Of a DNA stretch of 64,000 nt, positions 1-7,548 are shown one piece after another (the stretch's first letter is position 1; each line of letters opens with the position of its first letter). The notes under the pieces are model-generated. The model was not told the origin of the DNA and ran no database searches. It worked only from the letters and a program-made list of their open reading frames with translations. This DNA is from Christensenella massiliensis. GTDB taxonomy: Bacteria; Bacillota; Clostridia; Christensenellales; Christensenellaceae. The translations under genes were made by a program, and so were the position numbers. Where the stretch lies: the NCBI GenBank assembly GCA_900155415.1, contig LT700187.1:2170001-2234000 (forward strand), written 5' to 3'.

Positions 1-1
1 C

Positions 2-706
2 GTCGGCTATGAAGCGGGGCAGTCATGCGTGGGAGACCATTTTGCATGGTTAGTGAATAACTGTGTGCCACCACGGTATTTTGAAGAGGCAAAGGCGCAT
101 GGTATGGATATTCATGTATACCTGCAGGAAAAGGCGAGTGAGCAAAAGCCGGGAGAAAGCGGCCTTTTGGCGCTCGATTGGTGGAATGGAAACCGTAGCG
201 TACTGGTAGATGTAGACTTGACGGGCATGATGCTCGGGATGACTCTAACCACGAGGCCGGAAGAGATGTATCGCGCGCTTGTGGAAGCGACGGCATACGG
301 AACGCGAAAAATCATTGAGAATTTTGAAGAGAACGGCGTACCGGTCGATGAGTTTTATGCATCCGGCGGGATTGCGGAAAAGAGCGCGTTTGTTATGCAG
401 ATTTATGCGGACATCATCCGAAAGCCAATCAAAATTTCGGGAAGCGCGCAAGGTCCGGCGTTGGGGGCGGCGATTTTTGGCGCGGTTGCGGCAGGAAAGA
501 AAAATGGCGGGTACGACAGTGTGTATGATGCGGCCCGCATGATGGGAAAATTAAAAAATATCACGTACTTGCCCAATGAAGAAAATGCAAAGGTGTATGA
601 TAAATTGTATGCGGAATACAGCACGCTGCATGATTATTTTGGTACGGGCGGCAACGACGTGATGAAACGCTTAAAGGAAATCAAGAAAGGCGTTCAGAAT
701 GCTTGA
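2..706 (+). CDS. araB: Ribulokinase, C-terminal part (5' end outside window)
   Basis: Phosphorylates L-ribulose to L-ribulose-5-phosphate in cytosolic L-arabinose catabolism. The reading frame is open from base 2, and the visible 234 codons are the second half of an FGGY-family sugar kinase. The opening motif [15 protein letters not shown] matches the GxEAGQSAxGDIFAW signature of AraB, and the [18 protein letters not shown] segment with the following QGPALGAA motif is the FGGY C-terminal nucleotide-binding region. The start lies outside the window, so any valine or GTG inside is not taken as a start. The stop overlaps the next gene (araD) by 8 bp, so the two are co-transcribed and probably translationally coupled. 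Identification as AraB rather than another FGGY kinase rests on the AGQS motif and the araD neighbour. Confidence 0.9.
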   Translation, partial: VGYEAGQSCVGDHFAWLVNNCVPPRYFEEAKAHGMDIHVYLQEKASEQKPGESGLLALDWWNGNRSVLVDVDLTGMMLGMTLTTRPEEMYRALVEATAYGTRKIIENFEENGVPVDEFYASGGIAEKSAFVMQIYADIIRKPIKISGSAQGPALGAAIFGAVAAGKKNGGYDSVYDAARMMGKLKNITYLPNEENAKVYDKLYAEYSTLHDYFGTGGNDVMKRLKEIKKGVQNA

Positions 707-1397
707 ACAATTAAAACAGAAAGTATATGAAGCAAACATGCTCCTTCCGAAATACGGGCTGATTACGTTTACATGGGGAAACGTGTCCGGTATTGACCGT
801 GAAAAGGGACTCTTTGTCATCAAACCGTCCGGCGTGGAATATGAAAAGCTGCGTCCGGAAGACATGGTGGTAGTGGACCTTGAGGGTAAGGTGGTGGAAG
901 GAGATTTAAATCCGTCTTCGGATACGGATACGCATCTCGTGCTGTACAGACATTTCAAAAATATCGGCGGCATTACGCACACGCACTCGCGTTGGGCAAC
1001 CGCGTGGGCTCAGACAGGTAGAGGGCTTCCAGCTTATGGAACAACGCACGCGGACTACCTGTACGGTGAGGTTCCGTGCACGCGCGCGCTGACCATGGAA
1101 GAGATTAGAGGCGAGTATGAATGGAACACAGGCAAAGTGATTGTTGAAACCTTTGAAGAGTTGGATCCTGATTTGATGAACGCGGTGCTTGTGAGAAGTC
1201 ATGGGCCGTTCGTATGGGCGGAAAACGCGACGAAATCCGTGGAAAAGGCGGTCGTGTTAGACGAAGTGGCAATGATGGCGTTTGTAGGCGAAGCTGCGAC
1301 GGCCTGCGCAATGAAAGCGATTCCGCAGGAACTCCTGGATAAGCACTATTTGCGCAAGCATGGAAAGCACGCTTATTATGGACAGAAACAAGAGTAA
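699..1397 (+). CDS. araD: L-ribulose-5-phosphate 4-epimerase
   Basis: Converts L-ribulose-5-phosphate to D-xylulose-5-phosphate, which enters the pentose phosphate pathway. The 232-residue length is normal for AraD. Seen in the sequence: the phosphate-binding TWGNVSG motif (about 25-31), Asp75 in NPSSD (AraD-type acidic residue), zinc ligands His94 and His96 in HTHS, the THADYLYG loop with Asp119, and the third histidine in RSHGPF near 168. A Tyr-Tyr pair lies near the C-terminus, where E. coli AraD carries its catalytic tyrosine. It starts inside the end of araB. Since araA downstream is broken, this enzyme may now mainly serve the L-xylulose-type genes further downstream (inference). Confidence 0.95.
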   Translation: MLEQLKQKVYEANMLLPKYGLITFTWGNVSGIDREKGLFVIKPSGVEYEKLRPEDMVVVDLEGKVVEGDLNPSSDTDTHLVLYRHFKNIGGITHTHSRWATAWAQTGRGLPAYGTTHADYLYGEVPCTRALTMEEIRGEYEWNTGKVIVETFEELDPDLMNAVLVRSHGPFVWAENATKSVEKAVVLDEVAMMAFVGEAATACAMKAIPQELLDKHYLRKHGKHAYYGQKQE

Positions 1398-1405
1398 ACT
1401 TATGA

Positions 1406-1844
1406 AAGCATTCGGGCAAGCAGTATAACCGGACGATTCCCTTAAATGAGATCGATATGGATTTCATGAATCTAAACCAGAGCGCGCACGGCGACCGTGA
1501 AGCGCCGGCAAGGATGATTTTCGAATCCGCCGCCGGAAAAGCGATATTACTGTATCGCTCGTCGATATGGGAGGCAGAATGCGGCTGACCGTGGCCGACG
1601 TTGAGTGTGTAAAGCCTATCGGAAAGATGCCGAATCTGCGTACGTCCGCAAAAGCATAGATACTCGCGGATGGTGCGCACCATTCGGTACTCAGTTATGC
1701 GCTTAACGCGCAGCACATGTGTGATTATGCAGAAATGGCAGGTATTGGACCTGTCCACATCGGTAAGGACATCGATATGAATAATTTTAAAACGGGATCT
1801 TGCGCTTTTGGACATGTTGTGGCAAATGAAACTGAAGTAGCATA
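1406..1844 (+). pseudogene. araA: Remnant of L-arabinose isomerase gene
   Basis: There is no intact reading frame, but translation in shifting frames recovers two separate stretches of AraA. From about 1421 one frame reads [20 protein letters not shown] followed by SAHGDRE, a central AraA motif. It then jumps directly to [15 protein letters not shown], which belongs far downstream in the protein, so a large internal part is deleted. A frame change near 1550 continues with [20 protein letters not shown]. Then comes a TAG stop (about 1658) where Trp is expected before ILADGAHHSVLSYAL, and finally CDYAEMAGIGPVHIGKDID. The N-terminal part is absent. The lesions (two deletions, a frameshift, a nonsense codon) mean no functional isomerase is made here. 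Confidence 0.85.
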
Positions 1845-1850
1845 AAGATA

Positions 1851-1880
1851 AAAGAGGATGATTTAAGCATCCTCTTTTTG
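1851..1880 (+). terminator. Rho-independent terminator of the ara remnant operon
   Basis: AAGAGGATG pairs with CATCCTCTT across a short loop and is followed by a T-run. It sits just after the araA remnant and would end the araB-araD transcript. Confidence 0.8.
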
Positions 1881-2127
1881 TTTCTTCAATTATTGTTTCG
1901 CTCGTCAACGCAAAAAGCGGGAATCAAGGAATCGATGATTTTATAGCGGAGCATGGGGAAAAGTCATAGTTATCTTGAAATCCTTGAAAATTCCACAAAT
2001 TACATCGTAGGTCCTCTTTAAGGTCTGCGGATCGTATCGTTTGCCATATAATAAATAATCCCCAGCTTTTCGTTGCAAAAAGCTTCTATTATATGCTGTT
2101 TGTACGTTGGATTCAAAAGCGGAAGAA
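1881..2127. other. Intergenic stretch without recognisable gene
   Basis: This 250-bp gap lies between the ara terminator and the next terminator. Short open stretches occur on both strands (for example a 40-codon minus-strand run around 1960-2085), but none has a start with a ribosome binding site or a family signature I recognise. It is probably decayed sequence. Confidence 0.5.
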
Positions 2128-2163
2128 ACATAAAAACCCCTTTCGTGAAAAGGGGTTTTTATG
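2128..2163. terminator. Strong bidirectional terminator
   Basis: A near-perfect hairpin (ACATAAAAACCCC with GGGGTTTTTATGT, loop around TTTCGTGAAA) has A-runs on one side and T-runs on the other, so it can end transcription from both strands. It lies 14 bp beyond the stop codon of the minus-strand glycyl radical enzyme gene. Confidence 0.9.
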
Positions 2164-2176
2164 TGATAGTTTGTCT

Positions 2177-4660
2177 CTATAAAACATGCTCGGTCCTTGC
2201 GATTATGTCATTTTGCAGGTCACGGTCAAGCGGCGCGAAGAGCGCACTGTAGCCTGCCACGCGGACCATCAGGTCTTTATACTTCTGCGGCTCTTTTTGA
2301 GCCTCTTTCAGTATATCCGCGTTGACTATATTAAACTGGATGTGCATTCCTTTTAGATCGCCGAGGAAAGTGCGTACCAGCGATATAAACTTTTGCCGTC
2401 CCGCTTGTGTATCCACAGACGCGGGACTTAGCTTCAGATTAAGCAGTGCACCACCCGATACAAGCACGGTAGGCAGTTTGCTGACCGACTTTAGAGAAGC
2501 CGTGGGCCCGTGCGTATCTGTGCCATGCATAGGAGCGGTAGTGTCTGCAAGGGGCTCTCCCGCGACACGTCCGTCAGGCGTCGCGCCTACCATCGCCCCA
2601 AACGGTACGTTGGCGGAAATGGTACTGGTGGACGGCTGCCACATGGCGCCGATAGGGCCACGACCATAACGAGTCGTCTTGTATTTTACGATTTCTTCGC
2701 AGATGAAGCGGAAATATTCGACAGTCAGCTCATCCACGTAATCGTCATCGTTACCAAATTTAGGGGCACTTACAAGGATTTGCTGAATCTCAGCACCGGT
2801 AGGCGAGGTTTCCATATCCTTGAAATTCGTATGGAGAGCATGCATAACCTGTGCAGCCGTCAGCGTTTTGTCCTCAAAAACGACTTTTTTGATGGCGGCG
2901 AGGCAGTTACCCACGTTGGCGGTGCCGATGAATTCCGGCCCGGCATAATCGTAATACATGCCGCCTTCTTTAAGGCCGCGCCCACGGCCGATACAATCCT
3001 CAATAAGCATGGAAACGAGCGGATCGCCGATATACTGCTCGGTGCATTTATCAATGATGTTGTCCCAGATGACCTGCTCGCGGATATACCATGCGCTGAA
3101 TTGCTTGATTGCCTCAAATACCTCATCGAAGGTTTTGAACGTTGTCAGGTCACCGTTGCCGGCGTGGGGGCAGATGCCCGTCCTCGGATCGACGCCGTTG
3201 TTTAACGCGACCTCGACAATCTTGCCCAAATTGATCAGACCGGAACCGTTGGGACGGTGTCCGCATTTGCCTTCGCACACGGCTTCCACACAGCCGACTA
3301 CGGAATATTCAGTCGCGTCTTCCACGGACATACCACGGTTGACAAGCGCTGGAATATAGATTTCGTCGCTGTAAAACGCGGGTTGTCCGCCGCCAAGGCG
3401 GATACAGTCAAGACACGCATGGATAAACTTGTTGGAGACACGGTCGTGGTAACGCGCGGACACGGAGGGCGTATGTAAACGGATAGCGGCTTGTGTTTCC
3501 AACACAAGGTAGGAAAGCTCGTTGGTGGCATCGTGGCCGTTTTTGTCCTGTCCGCCGATGGTAATGTTCTGGAAAAGCTGATAACCAGAAAACGATTTCT
3601 GATTGTCAAAGGTAAAAATCTTGTTCAATTGGAATAGTTTCAAAAACAAGCAGCTCAAAAGCTCCACCGCGTCGTCAGCGGATTCCAGTTCGCCGGATTC
3701 AAGGTCGTTCTTATAAAAGGGATACAGATTAGTATCCATGCGGCCGAGCGAATAGGAATGTCCGTTGTTTTCAATTTGGATAACCAGATTGATGAACCAG
3801 TACGCCTGCAGCGCTTCATGGAAAGTACGCGCGGGGTATTCAGGCACGCGGTTGCAGATTTCGGAAATCTTATAAAGTTCCGCCTTACGCTGCGGGTCAT
3901 TTTCTTTTTCACCCATCTCTTTTGCAAGCGTGGCGTAGCGGTGCGCAAAGGCGGTGATGGCATCGCACAGGATGACGCAGGATTGCAAAAACGGCAGTTG
4001 CGTCATATCGTCCGGCACGGAAAGATCAAGTGAATCAATTTTGGAGAGAGCTTGTTTTTTAAAGGAAATCAGACCCTCGTAAGCGACACGCTTTAAGTCC
4101 ACCGTCAGGTGACCGTCCGCGCCGTTCATCAGCCAGTAGGAATCGACCGCGCCGATGGCGCCTGTATTGCGAATATCGTCCGTAAGTAGCTTCTCGCAAT
4201 GCTCGGCATGCGTTTTGCCTTTCCAGAAAGGAGCCAGTTCACGTATGTTTTTTTCGTGTTCTTCGCTGATGATAAAGCGGTCGCCCTGACGTTGGTCGGG
4301 ACGCATGGGCTTGCCGTCAAGCTCGTCGATGATCCAATTAATGGAAAATTCGGGAAAGACGGGTGCGCTGCGGGGTGTGGATGCCTGGTTGCCAACCAGA
4401 AGCTCACCATCCAAAATAAAAATACTCATTTCTTCCAATACTTTTTTGAGCGCCTTGGCACGCAAGATATAAATATTTTCCCCTTCGAATTCTTGATACG
4501 CCTTGGTAACGGCTACCGCGCGCTGGGAACAAATAGTGGGAGCGGAAGCAAGCAAAAGGTTGCGCAGGTCCTCGATTCTCTTGCTGCGGTAAACAGTCTT
4601 GCCGAGAATCGAAGCATTGGTGTCCTTATATCGTTTCGTAACTTCGTCGACATATTTCAT
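2177..4660 (-). CDS. Glycyl radical enzyme, dehydratase-like (substrate unknown)
   Basis: This 827-residue member of the pyruvate formate-lyase superfamily would act in the anaerobic cytosol through a backbone glycyl radical. The radical loop RVAGYSALF (Gly803) lies 24 residues from the C-terminus, as is usual. The thiyl residue is a single Cys457 in VVGCVEA with Glu459 two residues later. That is the C-x-E arrangement of eliminating enzymes (glycerol, propanediol, choline, hydroxyproline types), not the Cys-Cys pair of pyruvate formate-lyase. His184 in GADGHLTVD matches the conserved GH of the dehydratases. Odd points: two more cysteines (462, 466) lie close to the active Cys, and Asn471 sits 14 residues after it, where glycerol dehydratase has its catalytic Asp447. 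The start at 4660 is chosen over an in-frame upstream start because AAGGAG lies 9 bp before it and the upstream codons cover the promoter. It is divergent from its activase and the pentose genes, which suggests a sugar- or polyol-derived substrate (inference). Confidence 0.9.
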   Translation of the reverse strand: MKYVDEVTKRYKDTNASILGKTVYRSKRIEDLRNLLLASAPTICSQRAVAVTKAYQEFEGENIYILRAKALKKVLEEMSIFILDGELLVGNQASTPRSAPVFPEFSINWIIDELDGKPMRPDQRQGDRFIISEEHEKNIRELAPFWKGKTHAEHCEKLLTDDIRNTGAIGAVDSYWLMNGADGHLTVDLKRVAYEGLISFKKQALSKIDSLDLSVPDDMTQLPFLQSCVILCDAITAFAHRYATLAKEMGEKENDPQRKAELYKISEICNRVPEYPARTFHEALQAYWFINLVIQIENNGHSYSLGRMDTNLYPFYKNDLESGELESADDAVELLSCLFLKLFQLNKIFTFDNQKSFSGYQLFQNITIGGQDKNGHDATNELSYLVLETQAAIRLHTPSVSARYHDRVSNKFIHACLDCIRLGGGQPAFYSDEIYIPALVNRGMSVEDATEYSVVGCVEAVCEGKCGHRPNGSGLINLGKIVEVALNNGVDPRTGICPHAGNGDLTTFKTFDEVFEAIKQFSAWYIREQVIWDNIIDKCTEQYIGDPLVSMLIEDCIGRGRGLKEGGMYYDYAGPEFIGTANVGNCLAAIKKVVFEDKTLTAAQVMHALHTNFKDMETSPTGAEIQQILVSAPKFGNDDDYVDELTVEYFRFICEEIVKYKTTRYGRGPIGAMWQPSTSTISANVPFGAMVGATPDGRVAGEPLADTTAPMHGTDTHGPTASLKSVSKLPTVLVSGGALLNLKLSPASVDTQAGRQKFISLVRTFLGDLKGMHIQFNIVNADILKEAQKEPQKYKDLMVRVAGYSALFAPLDRDLQNDIIARTEHVL

Positions 4661-4766
4661 GACAAAATTCTCCTTTTCTGAAAAATAACATTTATGAATC
4701 GCCCGGCCAAAATCCGGCGGTATTGGAAACTTACATGTGGGAAACGATAGATGTCTTCTTGTGTTG

Positions 4767-4795
4767 ATTATAGGTGCAATACGTCGGGTTGTAAA
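4767..4795 (-). promoter_or_regulatory. Sigma-A-type promoter of the glycyl radical enzyme gene
   Basis: Read on the minus strand: TTTACA (4795-4790), a 17-bp spacer and TATAAT (4772-4767). Transcription would start near 4760, about 100 bases before the chosen start codon at 4660. Confidence 0.75.
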
Positions 4796-4821
4796 CGGCA
4801 AAAAGCCTGTTTTAAGCCATT

Positions 4822-4895
4822 TTATAACAACTTTCTACTTAGGTGGGCAGAATTTATAACAACATTTCTGACATATGTTTTCCAAGTTGTTATAC
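4822..4895. promoter_or_regulatory. Three 10-bp boxes spaced 32 bp, candidate operator or activator array
   Basis: TTATAACAAC occurs at 4822-4831 and again at 4854-4863. The inverted form GTTGTTATA(c) lies at 4886-4895. Successive box starts are exactly 32 bp apart, about three helical turns, which puts the boxes on one face of the DNA. They lie upstream of the glycyl radical enzyme promoter and between the two divergent units. SorC-family regulators bind as oligomers to repeated sites, so the SorC-type protein encoded at 9088-10068 is the natural candidate (inference). Confidence 0.5.
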
Positions 4896-4931
4896 CCGTA
4901 AAATATGTTGTATTTGAATCGGAATTTAGTC

Positions 4932-4978
4932 TTGAGTTTCCGTTTTGAGTACTCTAACATATGATTTGACAAGTGTCA
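4932..4978 (+). promoter_or_regulatory. Candidate promoter with overlapping inverted repeat upstream of the activase operon
   Basis: TTGAGT (4932-4937), a 17-bp spacer and TAACAT (4955-4960) make a reasonable promoter, with initiation near 4967. An inverted repeat TGACA-AG-TGTCA covers 4967-4978, exactly where an operator would block initiation. The TTGACA inside the repeat has no good -10 element at the right distance, so it is more likely part of the operator than a second promoter. Confidence 0.45.
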
Positions 4979-5063
4979 TAAATATTGGAATCCACACTAT
5001 CATTTTTTACACGGCGCCCGAAACGATACACTTCAGATATTTTCAGAAAAAAGGAGAAATAGA

Positions 5064-5981
5064 ATGGAGAGAACGGGAAAAGTATTTAATATAGAAAAAT
5101 TCCATATCCATGACGGCGAAGGAATCCGTACGGCCGTTTTCCTGAAAGGATGCCATCTGCAGTGTCCGTGGTGCAGTAATCCGGAATCCCAGAAAACGGG
5201 CAATGAAATCGTAGTATTCGATAATCTGTGCACTGCTTGCCTGCGCTGCGAGAATCTATGCCCGCAAAAGGCGATATACCATATTGAAAATAGAATACGT
5301 ACCAACACTACGCTCTGTAATTTCTGTGGTAAATGTGTGGAAATGTGCCCTACGTCTGCGCGTCAGATCTATGGTGAAGATATGACGGTAGCGGAAGTTA
5401 TACGCGAGGTCATGGAAGATGAAATATATTACGCGCGTTCGGGCGGCGGCGTAACGGTCACCGGCGGGGAGCCGCTTTTGCAGGCGGAATTTGTGCAGGA
5501 GCTGATTGCGGCATGCAGGAGCGAATATCTGAGTGTAGCGGTAGAAACATGCGGCATTGTGAGTTGGGATAAGATGTGGATGGGGCTGGAAAACGCAGAT
5601 GAAATCCTGTTGGATATTAAGACTACGGATCCGCAGAAGACAGTAGTTATCATGCCGAACGGAAGCGACGATTATATTGGTGTTTTAAGAAACAATATCC
5701 GCAAACTAAGGCAGAAAGATAAAAATGTGATTTTCAGATGCCCGATCATCCCGGGCTTCAATGATACGAAATCCCATGTGATGTCTGTTGTCATTTGGGC
5801 GAAAGAATTTGACGTACAGCGTATTGACCTGCTCCCTTTCCATCAGTTTGGCAGGCATAAGCACCGCGCACTGGGCCTTGGCTATGTAATGGAAGATAAG
5901 AAGCAACTGCAAAACGAAGATATGGAAAATTTGAAATCTCTGATTGAACGCGCTGACCTTACATGTATAGTCGGCGGCTGA
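5064..5981 (+). CDS. Glycyl radical enzyme activase (radical SAM)
   Basis: Installs the glycyl radical on its partner enzyme by reductive cleavage of S-adenosylmethionine. The 305-residue protein carries the radical SAM cluster motif CHLQCPWC (Cys30, 34, 37). An inserted ferredoxin-like domain with two four-cysteine motifs follows (Cys56/59/62/66 and Cys85/88/91/95). This arrangement is typical of activases of the dehydratase and decarboxylase types; the short PflA of pyruvate formate-lyase lacks the insert. GGVTVTGGEPLLQ (about 130-142) is the SAM-binding GGE motif. AAGGAG lies 8 bp before the ATG. It is divergent from the glycyl radical enzyme gene, which is its evident partner, and heads the plus-strand sugar operon. 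Confidence 0.93.
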   Translation: MERTGKVFNIEKFHIHDGEGIRTAVFLKGCHLQCPWCSNPESQKTGNEIVVFDNLCTACLRCENLCPQKAIYHIENRIRTNTTLCNFCGKCVEMCPTSARQIYGEDMTVAEVIREVMEDEIYYARSGGGVTVTGGEPLLQAEFVQELIAACRSEYLSVAVETCGIVSWDKMWMGLENADEILLDIKTTDPQKTVVIMPNGSDDYIGVLRNNIRKLRQKDKNVIFRCPIIPGFNDTKSHVMSVVIWAKEFDVQRIDLLPFHQFGRHKHRALGLGYVMEDKKQLQNEDMENLKSLIERADLTCIVGG

Positions 5982-6024
5982 AAACGGTACCAAAATTCAT
6001 TTTAAATAAACGGAGGATAAAACA

Positions 6025-6660
6025 ATGTATGAGGAAGACAAAAAGGCAGTCATAGCGGCGGCGCTCGAAATGAAAGACAACAGGCTGATTACGCTTTCGG
6101 GCGGCAATGTGAGTGTCAGAAAAGAAAACGGTGACATCATTGTCACGCCATCCGGTATGAGTTATGTGGGCATGGTGCCGGACGATTTGATTGTTTATAA
6201 CAAAGAGGGTGAAATCATTGAGGGCACGCGCAAGCCGTCGGTAGATACGGTTGCCCTGCAATATATTTATGAGCATATGCCGGAAGTGAATGCAATCATC
6301 CACACGCATCAGCCCTACGCGACGGCAGTAGGCCTGATCAGCGACAAGCTGCCGGCCTGTTGCACCACGCTTTCCAACGTGGCGTTGGGGGAAGTATATG
6401 TCGCACCGTACAGCACGCCGGGCAGCCTTGAGATGGGGATACTGACTGTGGACTATTCCAAAGGAAAACGCGCCGTCATCCTGCGCCACCACGGCGTAGT
6501 TACTATTGGCGGTAACCTGAAAGAGGCACTCTATGCGGCGGTATATACGGAAGACGTTGCGCGCAGTTATCTGGCTGCCAAGGCAGCGGGCGATCCGGCG
6601 GTCATGACGGAAGAAGAAGATAGGCTCGCGGTGGAAATGTTCAGCAGGTACGGACAATAA
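6025..6660 (+). CDS. Class II aldolase/epimerase-family protein (fuculose-P aldolase or pentulose-P 4-epimerase type)
   Basis: This 211-residue zinc enzyme of the class II aldolase/adducin family would act on a ketose phosphate in the cytosol. Seen: SGGNVSVR (phosphate site, about 25-32), TPSGMSY (41-47), zinc ligands His93 and His95 in IIHTHQ, and His155 in LRHHGV. The position equivalent to the catalytic Glu73 of L-fuculose-1-P aldolase is Asp74 (KPSVDT), as in AraD epimerases. However, the THADYxxG loop that holds the second catalytic acid of AraD is missing. Aldolase or 4-epimerase activity therefore cannot be chosen from sequence alone. GGAGGA lies just before the ATG. It sits 43 bp after the activase and 10 bp before the 3-epimerase gene, in one operon. 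Confidence 0.85.
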   Translation: MYEEDKKAVIAAALEMKDNRLITLSGGNVSVRKENGDIIVTPSGMSYVGMVPDDLIVYNKEGEIIEGTRKPSVDTVALQYIYEHMPEVNAIIHTHQPYATAVGLISDKLPACCTTLSNVALGEVYVAPYSTPGSLEMGILTVDYSKGKRAVILRHHGVVTIGGNLKEALYAAVYTEDVARSYLAAKAAGDPAVMTEEEDRLAVEMFSRYGQ

Positions 6661-6670
6661 GGGGAAAGGC

Positions 6671-7528
6671 ATGGGCTTAAAAGACTGTAAGGTAGGGCTT
6701 TACGAAAAAGCTTTGCCCAAAAGCTTCGGATGGAAACAGAAAATAAAAGAGGCAAAAGCAGCTGGATACGATTTTATCGAGATCAGCATCGATGAAACGG
6801 ATGAAAAGATAGCGCGGGTCCGGTCGGGCAACCCGCAAGGCATAGAAATTAGGGAAGCGCTGCTGGAAGAGGATTTTCCCTTGCTGACGATGTGCCTGAG
6901 CGGCAACCGGCGTTTTCCAATCGGCAGCATGGACGATGGTACGCGCAATACAGGACTTGCTTTGATACGCGAGGCGGTGGATTTTGCAGTTGCGGCGGGC
7001 GTACGTATTGTGCAGCTTGCGGGTTATGACGAATATTACGGCCCGCGAAGCAAGGAAACAGAACGGCGATTTTTGGACGCGCTGCGCAGCGCGACGGAAT
7101 ATGCTGCGCAGCGTGCGGTGACGTTGGCGATTGAAAACGTGGACACCGATTTTATGAATACGCTCAGCAAAATCAAGACCTATGTCGATGAGGTGGATTC
7201 TCCGTGGCTTAAGATATACGCGGACATTGCGAATCTTACCGCCTGTGGCATGAGCATGCAGGATTTATATGAGGATATCGGCTGCGCATACACGGATACG
7301 ATCGCATGGCATGTGAAGGACGGAAAATTAAACGTCATTCGCGATACGCCGTACGGCACCGGAATTGTGGATTTCGACACATTCTTTACGTTCCTAAAAG
7401 AAAAAGAATACGCCGGATTATTCGTCATGGAAATGTGGTCGGACCAAACGGAAGAGTCCGTCCGGTATGTGCGGACTGCACGGCAGTTTTTGGAAGAGAA
7501 AATCGAGATGGCGTATGGGAAACGATAG
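6671..7528 (+). CDS. L-ribulose-5-phosphate 3-epimerase-like TIM barrel (UlaE/SgaU type)
   Basis: Likely interconverts L-xylulose-5-phosphate and L-ribulose-5-phosphate. The 285-residue length fits the UlaE family. The N-terminal GLYEKALPKSFGWKQKI is characteristic of hexulose/pentulose-phosphate 3-epimerases. The expected metal site is complete: Glu155 (LAIENVD), Asp185 (IYADIANL), His214 (AWHVKDGK) and Glu254 (VMEMW). GGGGAAAGGC precedes the ATG by a few bases. Placed between the aldolase-family gene and a kinase, it implies that an L-xylulose-type sugar is phosphorylated and then epimerised, leaving AraD (699-1397) to finish the conversion to D-xylulose-5-phosphate. Confidence 0.88.
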   Translation: MGLKDCKVGLYEKALPKSFGWKQKIKEAKAAGYDFIEISIDETDEKIARVRSGNPQGIEIREALLEEDFPLLTMCLSGNRRFPIGSMDDGTRNTGLALIREAVDFAVAAGVRIVQLAGYDEYYGPRSKETERRFLDALRSATEYAAQRAVTLAIENVDTDFMNTLSKIKTYVDEVDSPWLKIYADIANLTACGMSMQDLYEDIGCAYTDTIAWHVKDGKLNVIRDTPYGTGIVDFDTFFTFLKEKEYAGLFVMEMWSDQTEESVRYVRTARQFLEEKIEMAYGKR

Positions 7529-7548
7529 GAAGGAAGGCGGAAGAAGAT

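Noticed and set aside
1105-1908. 267-codon minus-strand frame
   Set aside because: It lies opposite the end of araD and the araA remnant, has no recognisable domains, and plus-strand homology explains the region.
1960-2085. Possible minus-strand gene remnant in the gap before the terminator
   Set aside because: A run of about 40 codons can be read, but it matches no family I can name and changes frame quickly. Left as unassigned.
2510-3205. 231-codon plus-strand frame opposite the glycyl radical enzyme gene
   Set aside because: It is an antisense shadow of a well supported gene, with no ribosome binding site or family signature.
2177-4660. Pyruvate formate-lyase
   Set aside because: The active site has a single Cys followed by Val-Glu, not the Cys-Cys pair of pyruvate formate-lyase, and the activase has the two-cluster ferredoxin insert of the dehydratase group.
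4822-4895. Short CRISPR-like array
   Set aside because: Only three 10-bp boxes, one of them inverted, with no cas genes. The placement between divergent promoters fits operators.
4966-5003. TTGACA at 4966 as the main promoter of the activase operon
   Set aside because: The nearest TATCAT is 26 bp away and nothing like a -10 lies at 16-18 bp, so the hexamer is better explained as part of the inverted repeat.
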